A stretch of DNA of 64,000 nt, taken from positions 22,486-86,485 of the forward strand of contig JAHDQJ010000026.1 of assembly GCA_018433865.1 (NCBI GenBank), in the 5' to 3' direction. Below are positions 17,549 to 25,864 of this stretch, in pieces. A program made the translations under genes and the position numbers. Every line of letters starts with the position of its first letter. Position 1 is the first letter of the stretch. Below the pieces are notes generated by a model. That model did no database searches. It saw nothing but the letters and a program-made list of their open reading frames with translations, and was not told the origin of the DNA. Source of the stretch: Spirochaetales bacterium. Its GTDB lineage: Bacteria > Spirochaetota > Spirochaetia > Sphaerochaetales > Sphaerochaetaceae.

Positions 17549-19246
17549 ATGCGGCGCTTTCTGATGACATTGGCGATGGTGATGATGATCGGTTCGCTCT
17601 GTGCGCAGAGGTCGCAGGAGGTGATTCCACTCTCTTCGTCTGTATACGAGGATATGGAAGTCCTGTATCTTGCTACTGGCAACGGCACGCCATCCAACGC
17701 GCAGCCATGGACGAAAGGGGAGGCCTCGCTCATCCTGTCACGCATCGATGCGTCGGACCTTTCCGCACCGCTTTATGCGTTGCATCGCTCCATCTCACAG
17801 GAGATCGAACCAGGTTTGCGGTTCATCTTCTCAGATGGATTCCAGTTCGATACTTCGATGGAGACCAATTTCGAATTCTATTGGCATGACAATACGGTCG
17901 ACTATGACAAGGATACCGAATGGATACGCGGGTTCGAGGATCGCAAGCCCTTGGTGAAGCTCAACCTTGCATTCTCACTGGAGGACTATCTCTACATCTT
18001 CACCGACTTGCAGTATGGCAGGAACCGCTTTACCGATAGGGATAAGCCATTCATGGCAGTGGGAGGCTCCTCGGGGAAAATCGTCGGATCGATCATCGAA
18101 TCGGGTGATTCGGCTGAGATTGTCGATCACTCCTGGGCCTACAGCCAGAGGTTCCTGACCAACATCATGTGGCCCACCTACGATATTGACTTCCAGACAC
18201 CGAAGCGGGCGATCGCCTCGGTCGGCGGACGGCGATGGAACTTCAATCTCTCTCGTGACAAGGTGAAGTGGGGTAACGGTCATTCGGGGAACTTCATCAT
18301 CGACGACCATGTCGATTACCAGGAATTCGCCCGCTTCAATGCGTTCTCCGATCATTTCAAGTATGAGTGGCTGAACGTATTCTTCGAGACCAATCCATCG
18401 GTCGGTGAGGGGAGCAGTGCCGACGAGGAGTTCAGGATGCTCATGGCACACCGGCTGGAGTTCCGCATCCTCGACATCATCACGTTTGCGCTCTCGGAGA
18501 ACATCATGTACCAGCATGACCTGTTCAGTGCACGGTACCTCAATCCCGCGTTCATCTACCATAACCTGAATTCGCGCCAGATGTTCAATGCGATCGCGCA
18601 TGCAGAGCTCGACATAGCCTTCGCCAAGGGATTCAACGCGTATGCACAGTATGTGCTTGACCAGGCGGTCGCACCTAACGAGACGGCCTCCCAAGCCGAT
18701 GCAACCGGATGGTTGGCAGGTGTGGAGCACGCCATCACGATCGGCAACGGAATCCTTTCGAGCTCGATCGAATACGCTCAGACCAGCCCTGCACTCTATC
18801 GTCGGGAGTATGTCGATTTCCTGATGTTCCGCCGTTACCACGGGAACGGAACTTCCTTCATCAGCCACATCGACTACATCGGGTATCAGTATGGAGGCGA
18901 TGCACAGGTAGTGCAGCTTGATCTGGCCTACCGTATCCCTGCAGTGGCTTGCTTTGCACTTCGTCTATTTGGGATGCGTCATGGCGAGGTCGACTGGTTC
19001 ACCACCAATACAGCAGTGAATGACATCCGCGTCCCATCCCCCTCCGGGAATGCCATCGGGGAAACCGGTCTGATCTCCATGATGGCAGAACTGTCCGTTC
19101 CCGACCGTTATTTCCCGTGGGCCGATGTTGCGGTGTATGGGCAGCTGGACCTGATCGGCAAGAGGACGTATGACAAGGTCACCGACACGCACAAGGACCA
19201 CAGCGGTGATGTCCAGTTGACGGTAGGGATGTCCTTTGCCCTATAA
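17549..19246 (+). CDS. Wzi-like outer-membrane beta-barrel protein, copy 4 (type B)
   Basis: A 565-aa protein starting at ATG 17549 after GAGGAGGG. The signal peptide MRRFLMTLAMVMMIGSLCAQ is followed by QEVIPLSSSVYEDMEVLYLATGN and QPWTKGEASLILSRIDAS. It matches the gene at 21269 far better than its direct neighbours, for example in KVKWGNGHSGNFIIDDHVDY, AHRLEFRILDIITFALSEN, FAKGFNAYAQYVLDQA and the terminus SGDVQLTVGMSFAL. These two are the type-B copies. The barrel fold and family are inferred from pattern and shared motifs; function is not known beyond likely surface exposure. Confidence 0.73.
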   Translation: MRRFLMTLAMVMMIGSLCAQRSQEVIPLSSSVYEDMEVLYLATGNGTPSNAQPWTKGEASLILSRIDASDLSAPLYALHRSISQEIEPGLRFIFSDGFQFDTSMETNFEFYWHDNTVDYDKDTEWIRGFEDRKPLVKLNLAFSLEDYLYIFTDLQYGRNRFTDRDKPFMAVGGSSGKIVGSIIESGDSAEIVDHSWAYSQRFLTNIMWPTYDIDFQTPKRAIASVGGRRWNFNLSRDKVKWGNGHSGNFIIDDHVDYQEFARFNAFSDHFKYEWLNVFFETNPSVGEGSSADEEFRMLMAHRLEFRILDIITFALSENIMYQHDLFSARYLNPAFIYHNLNSRQMFNAIAHAELDIAFAKGFNAYAQYVLDQAVAPNETASQADATGWLAGVEHAITIGNGILSSSIEYAQTSPALYRREYVDFLMFRRYHGNGTSFISHIDYIGYQYGGDAQVVQLDLAYRIPAVACFALRLFGMRHGEVDWFTTNTAVNDIRVPSPSGNAIGETGLISMMAELSVPDRYFPWADVAVYGQLDLIGKRTYDKVTDTHKDHSGDVQLTVGMSFAL

Positions 19247-19330
19247 CCGTCGATTCAAAAGCAATTTGCTTTTCTTTCCTCTGTTTCTTGCTAATTATTC
19301 GAAAATGCCTCTATACATCGACATGTCCGA

Positions 19331-19339
19331 TGGTATACT
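19331..19339 (+). promoter_or_regulatory. Extended -10 promoter of Wzi-like copy 5 (A')
   Basis: TGGTATACT, 34 bases before ATG 19374, matches the element before copy 3 at seven of its nine bases or more. The ribosome site GGGAGGAAT lies at 19361-19370. Confidence 0.5.
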
Positions 19340-19373
19340 GGCTTCAGGAAACACTGTTTTTGGGAGGAATCTC

Positions 19374-21203
19374 ATGAAAAAGCCACTGCTGTTGGTCTTG
19401 GTATGGTGTGTCTGTGTCTCAAGTGGTTTTGCTGCCAATGCACAGAAGATCCATCCTGTCGACTCACCGGTGTATCATGCACTCACCCTGTTGTATATCA
19501 GCAACGGGTATGCCGTACCCTCTACCGGAGGTCCCTGGAGTACCGATGAGCTGTCCCGGATGCTTCACAAGATCGATCGGTCACGGTTATCGGAATCGGG
19601 GAAGAAGTCCTACGACTACGTGTCCGATGCACTCGATGAAGGCGATGACTCGTTCCGTTTCGGATTGGACCTCGCACTTGAGGGATACTATCATGCCGAT
19701 GAGCACAATTTCGTACGTGAGGAAGATTGGGTACGGGGTTCTGATGAACGCAAGCCGTTGGCGGATGTGGTGCTCGAGACGTGGATCACCGATCATGCCT
19801 ACGGTTATTCCTCATTTTCCTTTGCCGGTCGGAGATTCCACGAACACGATCTGGACGAGGGATTGACCTCGGCGTACTATGGAGTGCTTCCGTTCACGAC
19901 GAATCTGTTCTTCCTGTATGCGCATGGGATCGGAGATCTTGACCTTGGCATGCCCTATCGTGCGTTCGGAGCGCTTGGCGGGAAAGGATGGAGCGTTCAG
20001 GCTGGCCGCGACAGACTTTCCTGGGGACCGGGAGTCACTGGAAACTTCATGCTCGGAGATCATCTGAAGTATCATGATACGGGAAGGGTCACCTTCTACG
20101 CAGACAAGATCAAGTATACGATGGCAACCTCATTCTTCGCCCATCCGATACAGTACTATCCGATCATGGAGACCGATCCCCTTGATCCCGACTATGGGAA
20201 GTTCATCAATCGGAGAAGCCAGGACCAGCCGTCGGAAGGCTTGCGGATGTTCCTCGGACATCGGCTCGAATGGCGCATGTTCGCGGACAAAGTAGGATTC
20301 GCCCTCTCGGAAGCCATCATGTACCAGACGGCGGTTGATCCGGTTACGGGGCTTCTCAAGGACACTGCGTTGGACCTGCGCGTGCTCAACCCGTCCATGA
20401 TCTACCACAATCTCTACATCCGTTCGAATGCGAATTCTTTGTTGACCCTTGAAATGGATTATTCTCCGATCAAGCATCTGAACATTTACGGACAAGTGGC
20501 CATCGATGAGTTCACCCTTCCGGGTGAAGGGGTCGCCGGTATTGACGACAACATCCGGCCGTCCGCATATGGATTCATGGCCGGAGTGAAAACTGCTACT
20601 CCCCTGGGAACCGGTATGCTGTATGGGTCCTTGGAAGGTGCAAAGACCGATCCCTATCTTTATCTGCGTGACAATGGCGATCGTCGGCAGGATCCGGGAG
20701 AGTTCGGCGTCAACTGGGTAGTCGCGCATCGGGAGTATGCCGGGGCATCCACGCACATGGCGCTCGCCTATGTGGAAGAGTTCATCGGGTATCAGTACGG
20801 TCCCGATGCCATCGTGCTGAACGGCAATGTAGGCTTCCGGGAATACGGGAAATGGTACGCCGAAGGGAATATCTTCTACATGTTCCACGGAACCCACGAC
20901 AAGTGGACATTGTTCTCCCAGTTCGACAACGGTGATGGAGTGAATGACGACGACCCGGTGTATGTGGATGCGCCGACACCGACGAAGACACATGTGACTG
21001 GCAACAATGGTGATGTCGATGTATCTGATAGGGTTGCGGTGAGCCGAACGCTCGTGGTGGGACTCAAGGGAGGGTATGTGATCCTGCCTGGCCTGGAAAT
21101 CTACGCACAAGGGGATTTCATCCATATGGCAAATCCCGGGAACCGGGATACGCATGCGATCCAAGACATCCAGCTGAGTTTCGGTGTCTCCTGTTCCCTC
21201 TGA
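19374..21203 (+). CDS. Wzi-like outer-membrane beta-barrel protein, copy 5 (type A')
   Basis: A 609-aa protein. ATG 19374 is chosen for its GGGAGGA site and the signal peptide MKKPLLLVLVWCVCVSSGFA; an open frame back to 19236 overlaps copy 4 and is not needed. It matches copy 3 throughout: NAQKIHPVDSPVYHALTLLY, GGPWSTDELSRMLHKIDR, GRDRLSWGPGVTGNFMLGDH, LEWRMFADKVGFALSEA, AKTDPYLYLRDNGDR and FIGYQYGPDAIVLNGNVGFRE, ending IQLSFGVSCSL. Main differences are insertions in loops (for example around NRRSQDQPSEG and DPVTGLLKDTALD), as expected if surface loops diversify after duplication. Confidence 0.73.
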   Translation: MKKPLLLVLVWCVCVSSGFAANAQKIHPVDSPVYHALTLLYISNGYAVPSTGGPWSTDELSRMLHKIDRSRLSESGKKSYDYVSDALDEGDDSFRFGLDLALEGYYHADEHNFVREEDWVRGSDERKPLADVVLETWITDHAYGYSSFSFAGRRFHEHDLDEGLTSAYYGVLPFTTNLFFLYAHGIGDLDLGMPYRAFGALGGKGWSVQAGRDRLSWGPGVTGNFMLGDHLKYHDTGRVTFYADKIKYTMATSFFAHPIQYYPIMETDPLDPDYGKFINRRSQDQPSEGLRMFLGHRLEWRMFADKVGFALSEAIMYQTAVDPVTGLLKDTALDLRVLNPSMIYHNLYIRSNANSLLTLEMDYSPIKHLNIYGQVAIDEFTLPGEGVAGIDDNIRPSAYGFMAGVKTATPLGTGMLYGSLEGAKTDPYLYLRDNGDRRQDPGEFGVNWVVAHREYAGASTHMALAYVEEFIGYQYGPDAIVLNGNVGFREYGKWYAEGNIFYMFHGTHDKWTLFSQFDNGDGVNDDDPVYVDAPTPTKTHVTGNNGDVDVSDRVAVSRTLVVGLKGGYVILPGLEIYAQGDFIHMANPGNRDTHAIQDIQLSFGVSCSL

Positions 21204-21205
21204 TA

Positions 21206-21214
21206 TGCTATAGT
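21206..21214 (+). promoter_or_regulatory. Extended -10 promoter of Wzi-like copy 6 (B')
   Basis: TGCTATAGT starts three bases after the stop of copy 5 and is identical to the extended -10 of copy 1 (12146-12154). It lies 54 bases before the ATG at 21269, which has GGAGGTGA as its ribosome site. Confidence 0.5.
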
Positions 21215-21268
21215 GAAGCGATGCGAGGCCCTGTCACCCGACACGGTCTTGCGTTTCGGAGGTGAATC

Positions 21269-22981
21269 ATGAGACGTCCGATCTTGCTGTTCTGTATCCT
21301 GATGGTCGTAGGGTCCGTGTCATGGGCACGCAATGCACAGCAGGTCCTGCCGCTCTCCAGTTTCGTGTATGAATCCATGGATACGCTCTATCTGATCACA
21401 GGAAACGGGACGCCATCCAACGCACGCCCATGGACAAAAGCTGAGGCCTCGCTCATCTTTTCGCGACTTGACAGTTCGGTACTCTCCGGTTCGGCAAGAT
21501 CACTCTACCGGATTGTGGAGGAGACGATAGGCGGGCCCCTGCGATTCTCATACTCGGATGGGTTCCAGTTCGATGCCTCCGCCGATGTCAGCGGAGAACT
21601 GTATGCACACACGAACGGAGCACGATTCAAGACCGACCGTGATTGGGTACGTGGATTCGAGGACCGCGTTCCCTTGCTTCGCTTCAACTTTTCATTCCTT
21701 CTCAAGGACTTCCTCTATATCTTCACCGATTTGCAGTACGGTCGCAACCGCTTCACCGAACGGGATACGTTCGCCACTGTCGGCAAAGGCACCTCGACAC
21801 ACATCGGTTCGATCCTCGACGACGAATCCCCGCACCCTGCAATGATCGTCGGCGAAGGGGATACCTCATGGGCATACAGCCAAGGCTTTCTCACCAATGT
21901 GCTCTGGCCAACCCGGGACCTGGATTTCCAGACCCCCAAGCGTGCGGTCGCTTCATTCGGTGGGGAAAATTGGAATTTCAACCTATCGCGGGACCGGATG
22001 AAATGGGGCAACGGACACTCGGGAAACTTCATCATCGGCGATCATGTCGATTACCAGGAATATTCCCGGTTCACCGCCTATTCGGAACACTTCAAGTACG
22101 ATTGGGTGAATGTGTTCTTCGAGACGAATCCGACACCGAATGAAACCGTGGCACAGGATACCGAGTTCCGGATCCTCATGGCCCATCGTCTGGAATTCCG
22201 CATTCTCGACATCATCACGTTCGCCCTCTCTGAGAACATCATGTACCGTGGCGATGTGTACAACTTCCGATTCCTCAATCCTGCCTTCGTCTACCACAAT
22301 CTGAACACGACTTCGATGTTCAATGCGATCGCACATGCGGAGCTCGACATCGCATTTGCCAAGGGGTTCAATGCCTATGCCCAGTACGTACTCGACCAAG
22401 CGGGAGCTCCGAACGATACCTCTGACCAGGCCGATGCATTCGGTTGGCTTGCCGGAGTGGAGCATGCCGTGTCGGCGGGACCCGGAGTCCTCTCCACATC
22501 GATTGAGTATGCACAGACCAATCCTGCGTTGTACCGGCGATACACTGCTGATTTCCTGATGTTCAGGCGCTATGCGACGAACGGGGTGGGGTTTGTCTCC
22601 CACATCGATTGGATCGGATACCAGCACGGACCCGATGCGCAAGTTGCGCAGTTGGAGTTCTCCTACCGGATACCAAAGTGGGGAAGCTTTTCCCTCACCC
22701 TTGTCGGGATGCGACACGGTGAGATCGATTGGCATACTCTCAATACGACGGTGAATGCAACTCGTGTTCCATCACCCTCCGGAGACAGGATCACCGAGAC
22801 GGGTGTGGTCTCATTCGCCGCTGAAGTGTCCATTCCCGAAGCGGCATTCTCCTGGGCGTCCGTTTCCTGGTGGGCTCAGCTTGATCTGGTCGGAAGACAG
22901 ACGTTCGTGAAGTCGAGCGGAATCAGGGAAGACAAAACCGGCGATGTGCAATTCACCACGGGCGTGATGTGCTCATTCTGA
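21269..22981 (+). CDS. Wzi-like outer-membrane beta-barrel protein, copy 6 (type B')
   Basis: A 570-aa protein with signal peptide MRRPILLFCILMVVGSVSWA. It matches copy 4 in all blocks: QQVLPLSSFVYESMDTLYLITGN, RPWTKAEASLIFSRLDSS, RMKWGNGHSGNFIIGDHVDY, LEFRILDIITFALSENIMY, FAKGFNAYAQYVLDQAG and DVQFTTGVMCSF at the end. The terminal residue is Phe, the classic outer-membrane C-terminal residue. It is the last gene of the array. Copies 3-6 therefore read A-B-A'-B'. Confidence 0.73.
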   Translation: MRRPILLFCILMVVGSVSWARNAQQVLPLSSFVYESMDTLYLITGNGTPSNARPWTKAEASLIFSRLDSSVLSGSARSLYRIVEETIGGPLRFSYSDGFQFDASADVSGELYAHTNGARFKTDRDWVRGFEDRVPLLRFNFSFLLKDFLYIFTDLQYGRNRFTERDTFATVGKGTSTHIGSILDDESPHPAMIVGEGDTSWAYSQGFLTNVLWPTRDLDFQTPKRAVASFGGENWNFNLSRDRMKWGNGHSGNFIIGDHVDYQEYSRFTAYSEHFKYDWVNVFFETNPTPNETVAQDTEFRILMAHRLEFRILDIITFALSENIMYRGDVYNFRFLNPAFVYHNLNTTSMFNAIAHAELDIAFAKGFNAYAQYVLDQAGAPNDTSDQADAFGWLAGVEHAVSAGPGVLSTSIEYAQTNPALYRRYTADFLMFRRYATNGVGFVSHIDWIGYQHGPDAQVAQLEFSYRIPKWGSFSLTLVGMRHGEIDWHTLNTTVNATRVPSPSGDRITETGVVSFAAEVSIPEAAFSWASVSWWAQLDLVGRQTFVKSSGIREDKTGDVQFTTGVMCSF

Positions 22982-23214
22982 GCTGACGTGACTGCAAGGG
23001 AATGATCCTCGGTTCAAGTGCTTCCTGGTCGTGAAAGTGTTTCATGCAATTGTTAGTTGCATGATGAAATATTATGTCGTGTGGAACTATGATAGATGCA
23101 TACAGTGAGACAATTTTCTTTAAATGATTATCATGTATGGTGATTAATTGACAGGCCTGGACGCTTCATTGTATATTTATGCAAATCCTTAAATGAAATG
23201 TGAAAAGGAAATCC
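22982..23214. other. AT-rich gap with an inverted repeat
   Basis: No gene is seen. A perfect 8-bp inverted repeat, TCATGCAA (23042-23049) and TTGCATGA (23057-23064) with a 7-base spacer, lies 60 bases after copy 6. It has no T run, so it could be an operator or a weak terminator. The AT-rich stretch 23090-23190 leads into the remnant gene that follows. Confidence 0.4.
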
Positions 23215-23463
23215 ATGCACGAAGAAGCTCCTGCGCTGTTCAGCCACGAATCGATCAACAAGTTTGTCTTGAAGGCTAAGGCCTTCGACCTCAGTTGGAC
23301 CGAGGTGGATGAGAGAGTGATGCCCAATCCCATGAGCACACCGAAGGGCTGTCCTTTCTCCACACGATGCCCGGTCGTGATGGAGTCATACCGTACCGAG
23401 AAACCAAACTCAGGACTGTTGGCAAGGACCCTGTGTCCGCTTGCCTCAGACTGTCGGCTATAA
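23215..23463 (+). pseudogene. Remnant of an oligopeptide ABC transporter ATPase (C-terminal oligo_HPY part)
   Basis: An 82-aa frame starting at ATG 23215 after AAAGGA. Its second half, PNPMSTPKGCPFSTRCPVVME and the later LCPLASDCRL, matches the C-terminal extension of DppD/OppF-type ATPases, where PSPxxPPxGCxFxxRCP is characteristic. Walker A, signature and Walker B regions are absent, and the first 35 residues do not look like the family. It is read as the 3' stump of a deleted transporter gene, just ahead of ridA. It could still be translated as a short Cys-containing protein. Confidence 0.5.
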
Positions 23464-23497
23464 CCGTCTCACATACGCACACACCAGGAGAACATGA

Positions 23498-23878
23498 ATG
23501 AAAAAGATCATCGCCACATCACACGCACCGGCAGCGGTCGGACCCTACGCACAAGCGTACCAAGTGAATGACACCCTTTTTGTTTCCGGACAGATTCCGT
23601 TTGTCCCCGAGACGATGCAGCTGGTCTCACCCGACGTATCGGAACAGGCGCTCCAGTCGTTGAAGAATATCAAGGCGATCGTCGATGCCGCCGGTTTCAG
23701 CATCGGTGACATCGTCAAGTGCCAGGTGTTCCTCAAGAGCATGGACGACTTCGCCGCGGTCAACACTGTCTATGCGAAGTTCTTCGGCGATCATACGCCG
23801 GCCCGCGTCGCCGTCGAAGTCTCCAGGCTGCCCAAGGATGTCAGTGTGGAGATAGACGCGATCTGCATGAAAGGGTGA
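23498..23878 (+). CDS. ridA: RidA-family imine/enamine deaminase
   Basis: At 126 aa it has the standard size. Landmarks are HAPAAVGPYAQAYQVND (9-25), LFVSGQIPFVPET (27-39), the conserved Arg103 in TPARVAVEVSRLPKD and the terminal VEIDAICMKG. RidA hydrolyses reactive 2-aminoacrylate and related imines made by PLP enzymes, protecting the cell. It is the only intact gene in a stretch of remnants. In other bacteria Rid paralogues sit beside peptide transporters, YheO-type regulators and amino-acid enzymes, which are the very families left here as fragments, so this copy may have lost its original partners. Confidence 0.9.
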   Translation: MKKIIATSHAPAAVGPYAQAYQVNDTLFVSGQIPFVPETMQLVSPDVSEQALQSLKNIKAIVDAAGFSIGDIVKCQVFLKSMDDFAAVNTVYAKFFGDHTPARVAVEVSRLPKDVSVEIDAICMKG

Positions 23879-23883
23879 TCGCG

Positions 23884-24093
23884 ATGGCGACTCGCGAGGA
23901 GCTGGTGCGATAATTCCCGATCGCCGACAATATCGCTGCGATCAACGGGAAGAACAGTTATGTGCTGATCCATGACCTGAGCGACCTGTATCACTCCATC
24001 TGCCATATCGTGAACGGACATATCACGAACCAAAAGGTGGGAGGTTCCATCACCAACTATGCGTTGGAGCTGTTGCAGGACCGATCGGTACTA
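23884..24093 (+). pseudogene. Fragment of a YheO-type PAS-domain regulator, with an in-frame stop
   Basis: From ATG 23884 the frame reads MATREELVR, then a TAA stop at 23911-23913, then continues in the same frame as FPIADNIAAINGKNSYVLIH, DLSDLYHSIC, IVNGHITNQKVGGSITNYAL and ELLQDRSV. This is the N-terminal PAS_6 domain of YheO-like regulators, typically PIADGIAAxxGxxxEVVLHDLSDPxHSI and NGHVTGRKVGxxxTD. The C-terminal helix-turn-helix domain is missing, and similarity stops at about 24085, where the opposite-strand M24 fragment begins. Two independent lesions, a nonsense codon and a truncation, mark it as a pseudogene. Confidence 0.78.
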
Positions 24094-24372
24094 GCGGGCG
24101 ATCATGTAATCGGGCTTCGAGATGACCATCCGGGTAGGATTCGTGCCATTCCAGGAAAAGATGAATGCTGCGGTCCTGCGAGCGTGATGGAAACTGCTGG
24201 GGAGTAAGGACTCTCCGGTCGGACCTTCGTTGTATTCATCACCGATGACGATCCACATGTCGGTTCCGGTCTCCTCCATCACGGATGGCAAAAGACGCTT
24301 GAGGTGTTCTTGCAGGATCTCATCCTGAAGGCGACACAATTCCCTCAGGGACATCTGCCGGTACTGTTGCAT
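24091..24372 (-). pseudogene. N-terminal fragment of an M24 (Xaa-Pro peptidase-like) protein
   Basis: 93 residues read MQQYRQMSLRELCRLQDEIL, then LLPSVMEETGTDMWIVIGDE and YNEGPTGESLLPSSFHHARR. This is the beginning of a large M24 family that starts with RRExxLPxxMxExGIDMWIVIxREYNEDP and normally exceeds 400 residues. The protein stops in the middle of the first domain, at the point where the YheO fragment of the other strand also stops. The two were joined tail to tail by a deletion. No catalytic domain remains. Confidence 0.72.
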
Positions 24373-24607
24373 GGCAAGGCTCCTTGGATAGCATCAGGAT
24401 TCCAGAATACAGCCCTGTCGGTCACAGTTCAGGCAAAATACCGGTAAGCAGGATACACCTTCACCATCATGTCGTATGAAAAGCATACTCGGATGATCGG
24501 AACCCATGATCTTTCTTGTGCACGCAAAACCGGTGTGCTATCATTCCTCATCATCTCGGATGTCCTTGCATTCCATGCGGACATCCGACGTGTATCAGGG
24601 GGATAGC

Positions 24608-25117
24608 ATGGGAAAGGCAACATCGATGGCCTTTCTGATGCTGGTTGTGACATTGCTGCTGTTCGCTTCCTGTGCATCATCCGTTTCACTTGAAGAATTC
24701 GAAGCCTACCGCTCGGACAGCCAGGATCGGATCGGGAAACTGGAACTTGAGCTTGCGAACATAGGATCCAAGCAAGGAGAACTCGTATTGAAGCGCGAGT
24801 TCACCGACATGGCTGAGCAGATGGGAATCCTTCTCTCCGAGACGGAACAACGTCTTGCACAGATCGAGACCGCCATGACATTGCTCTCGCCGCGTGTCGA
24901 GGTGCAGGCGATGAGGACTCAGGTCGACCTGCTCAACCGGGATTACCTGAAAGCGAAGACTGCTGTCCAAGAGTTGCTCCAGCATGCGGGGTTCGACTCA
25001 AGCGATTATCTGGTGGCACTCGGACATGAGATACTCGAGGTGAACACGAACATCGAGAACCTGGACGCGAAGATCGAGAACCTGCGCGCTGCGATGGCAT
25101 TGTTCGCGCAACCGTAG
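24608..25117 (+). CDS. Small coiled-coil lipoprotein
   Basis: A 169-aa protein. ATG 24608 is chosen because CAGGGGG lies ahead of it and the leader MGKATSMAFLMLVVTLLLFAS then ends at a lipobox with Cys22 (LFAS-C). The mature chain is nearly all helix with heptad-like spacing (EAYRSDSQDRIGKLELELAN, and ILEVNTNIENLDAKIENLRA near the end), so a coiled-coil, perhaps oligomeric, envelope protein is likely. No family is recognised. It may span or organise the periplasm in the way of Lpp-like proteins; that is a guess. Confidence 0.68.
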   Translation: MGKATSMAFLMLVVTLLLFASCASSVSLEEFEAYRSDSQDRIGKLELELANIGSKQGELVLKREFTDMAEQMGILLSETEQRLAQIETAMTLLSPRVEVQAMRTQVDLLNRDYLKAKTAVQELLQHAGFDSSDYLVALGHEILEVNTNIENLDAKIENLRAAMALFAQP

Positions 25118-25121
25118 TCAT

Positions 25122-25460
25122 TCAGGGAAACAGATGTTCCGGTCGGCGCTCGGGGATGCTGGCCGGTTCTGCCGCCGAACGTGCAAACTCCTCCGACAGA
25201 TAGAGCGAACAGAAACAGTGGCCGTACTGTGCAATATCCTCACCGGCATAGATGCAGGGACAGATGATGTCCTTGTCCTTCTTCGGATCGTCCCATGAAA
25301 GCCGGCAAGGGCATTGCAGATATCCGAGGCGCAGCAGGTTCGCCTCGAGTCCCTCGATCAGGGATGCGAGGAAATCGGGGTCCTGGTTGAGAACCCATCC
25401 CTTCTTCGTTGCCACATTGCGTACGAAACGTGACACATCGATCCGTTGTGTCTCACTCAT
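25122..25460 (-). CDS. Ferredoxin-thioredoxin reductase catalytic-subunit-like protein
   Basis: A 112-aa protein with the FTR beta-subunit cysteine pattern CPC (50-52), CPC (67-69) and HCFC (81-84), which binds a 4Fe-4S cluster and supplies a redox-active disulfide. FTR passes electrons from ferredoxin to thioredoxin-like proteins. Its start overlaps the end of the glutaredoxin gene by 8 bases (ATGAGTGA), so the two are translated together. The glutaredoxin is therefore the probable electron acceptor. No thioredoxin gene is nearby. Confidence 0.87.
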   Translation of the reverse strand: MSETQRIDVSRFVRNVATKKGWVLNQDPDFLASLIEGLEANLLRLGYLQCPCRLSWDDPKKDKDIICPCIYAGEDIAQYGHCFCSLYLSEEFARSAAEPASIPERRPEHLFP

Positions 25461-25794
25461 GGCACAACTCCTTCTCCCAGGAAGCCTTGATGAATCCTGT
25501 CAGGTAATCACGCTCGCCGATGCAGAGGAATGGGTAGCTCAGCATGGTCCTGAACCGCCTCTTCACATAGGCCCTGATGGCATCCTGCATCGACCGTTCC
25601 AACTTGTCGACATAGACGAACCGATAGGCGATGCCCTGTTCATTGAGATATCCGATCGCTCGGCGGCAGAACCCGCACGTGCTGAGGGCGAAGAGCGTCA
25701 ACGCATCGGTACACTCTTTTCCCTCCATGGGGGAAAACGGTATCCCGGCGAGCAACTCCTCGGGCGCCTCTTCATGTTTCTTCTTCAACCACAT
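25453..25794 (-). CDS. Glutaredoxin/NrdH-like thiol oxidoreductase
   Basis: 113 aa from ATG 25794, chosen because GGAGGA lies 7 bases ahead; an open frame runs further upstream but has no good start signal. After about 30 charged residues comes a thioredoxin fold: TLFALSTCGFCRRAIGYLNE, with active-site Cys40 and Cys43, then GIAYRFVYVDKLE. The C-terminal part is helical. It has a CxxC like a dithiol glutaredoxin. It is 70 bases downstream of the GDPD gene and overlaps the FTR-like gene, giving a small redox operon in which ferredoxin could reduce it through FTR. Confidence 0.8.
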   Translation of the reverse strand: MWLKKKHEEAPEELLAGIPFSPMEGKECTDALTLFALSTCGFCRRAIGYLNEQGIAYRFVYVDKLERSMQDAIRAYVKRRFRTMLSYPFLCIGERDYLTGFIKASWEKELCHE

Positions 25795-25864
25795 CACAAG
25801 CTCCTCCGGCGAGAGTTTCACTATGCCCAATTGAGGGAGGTTTGTCCACCTGGTCCTGCACACG

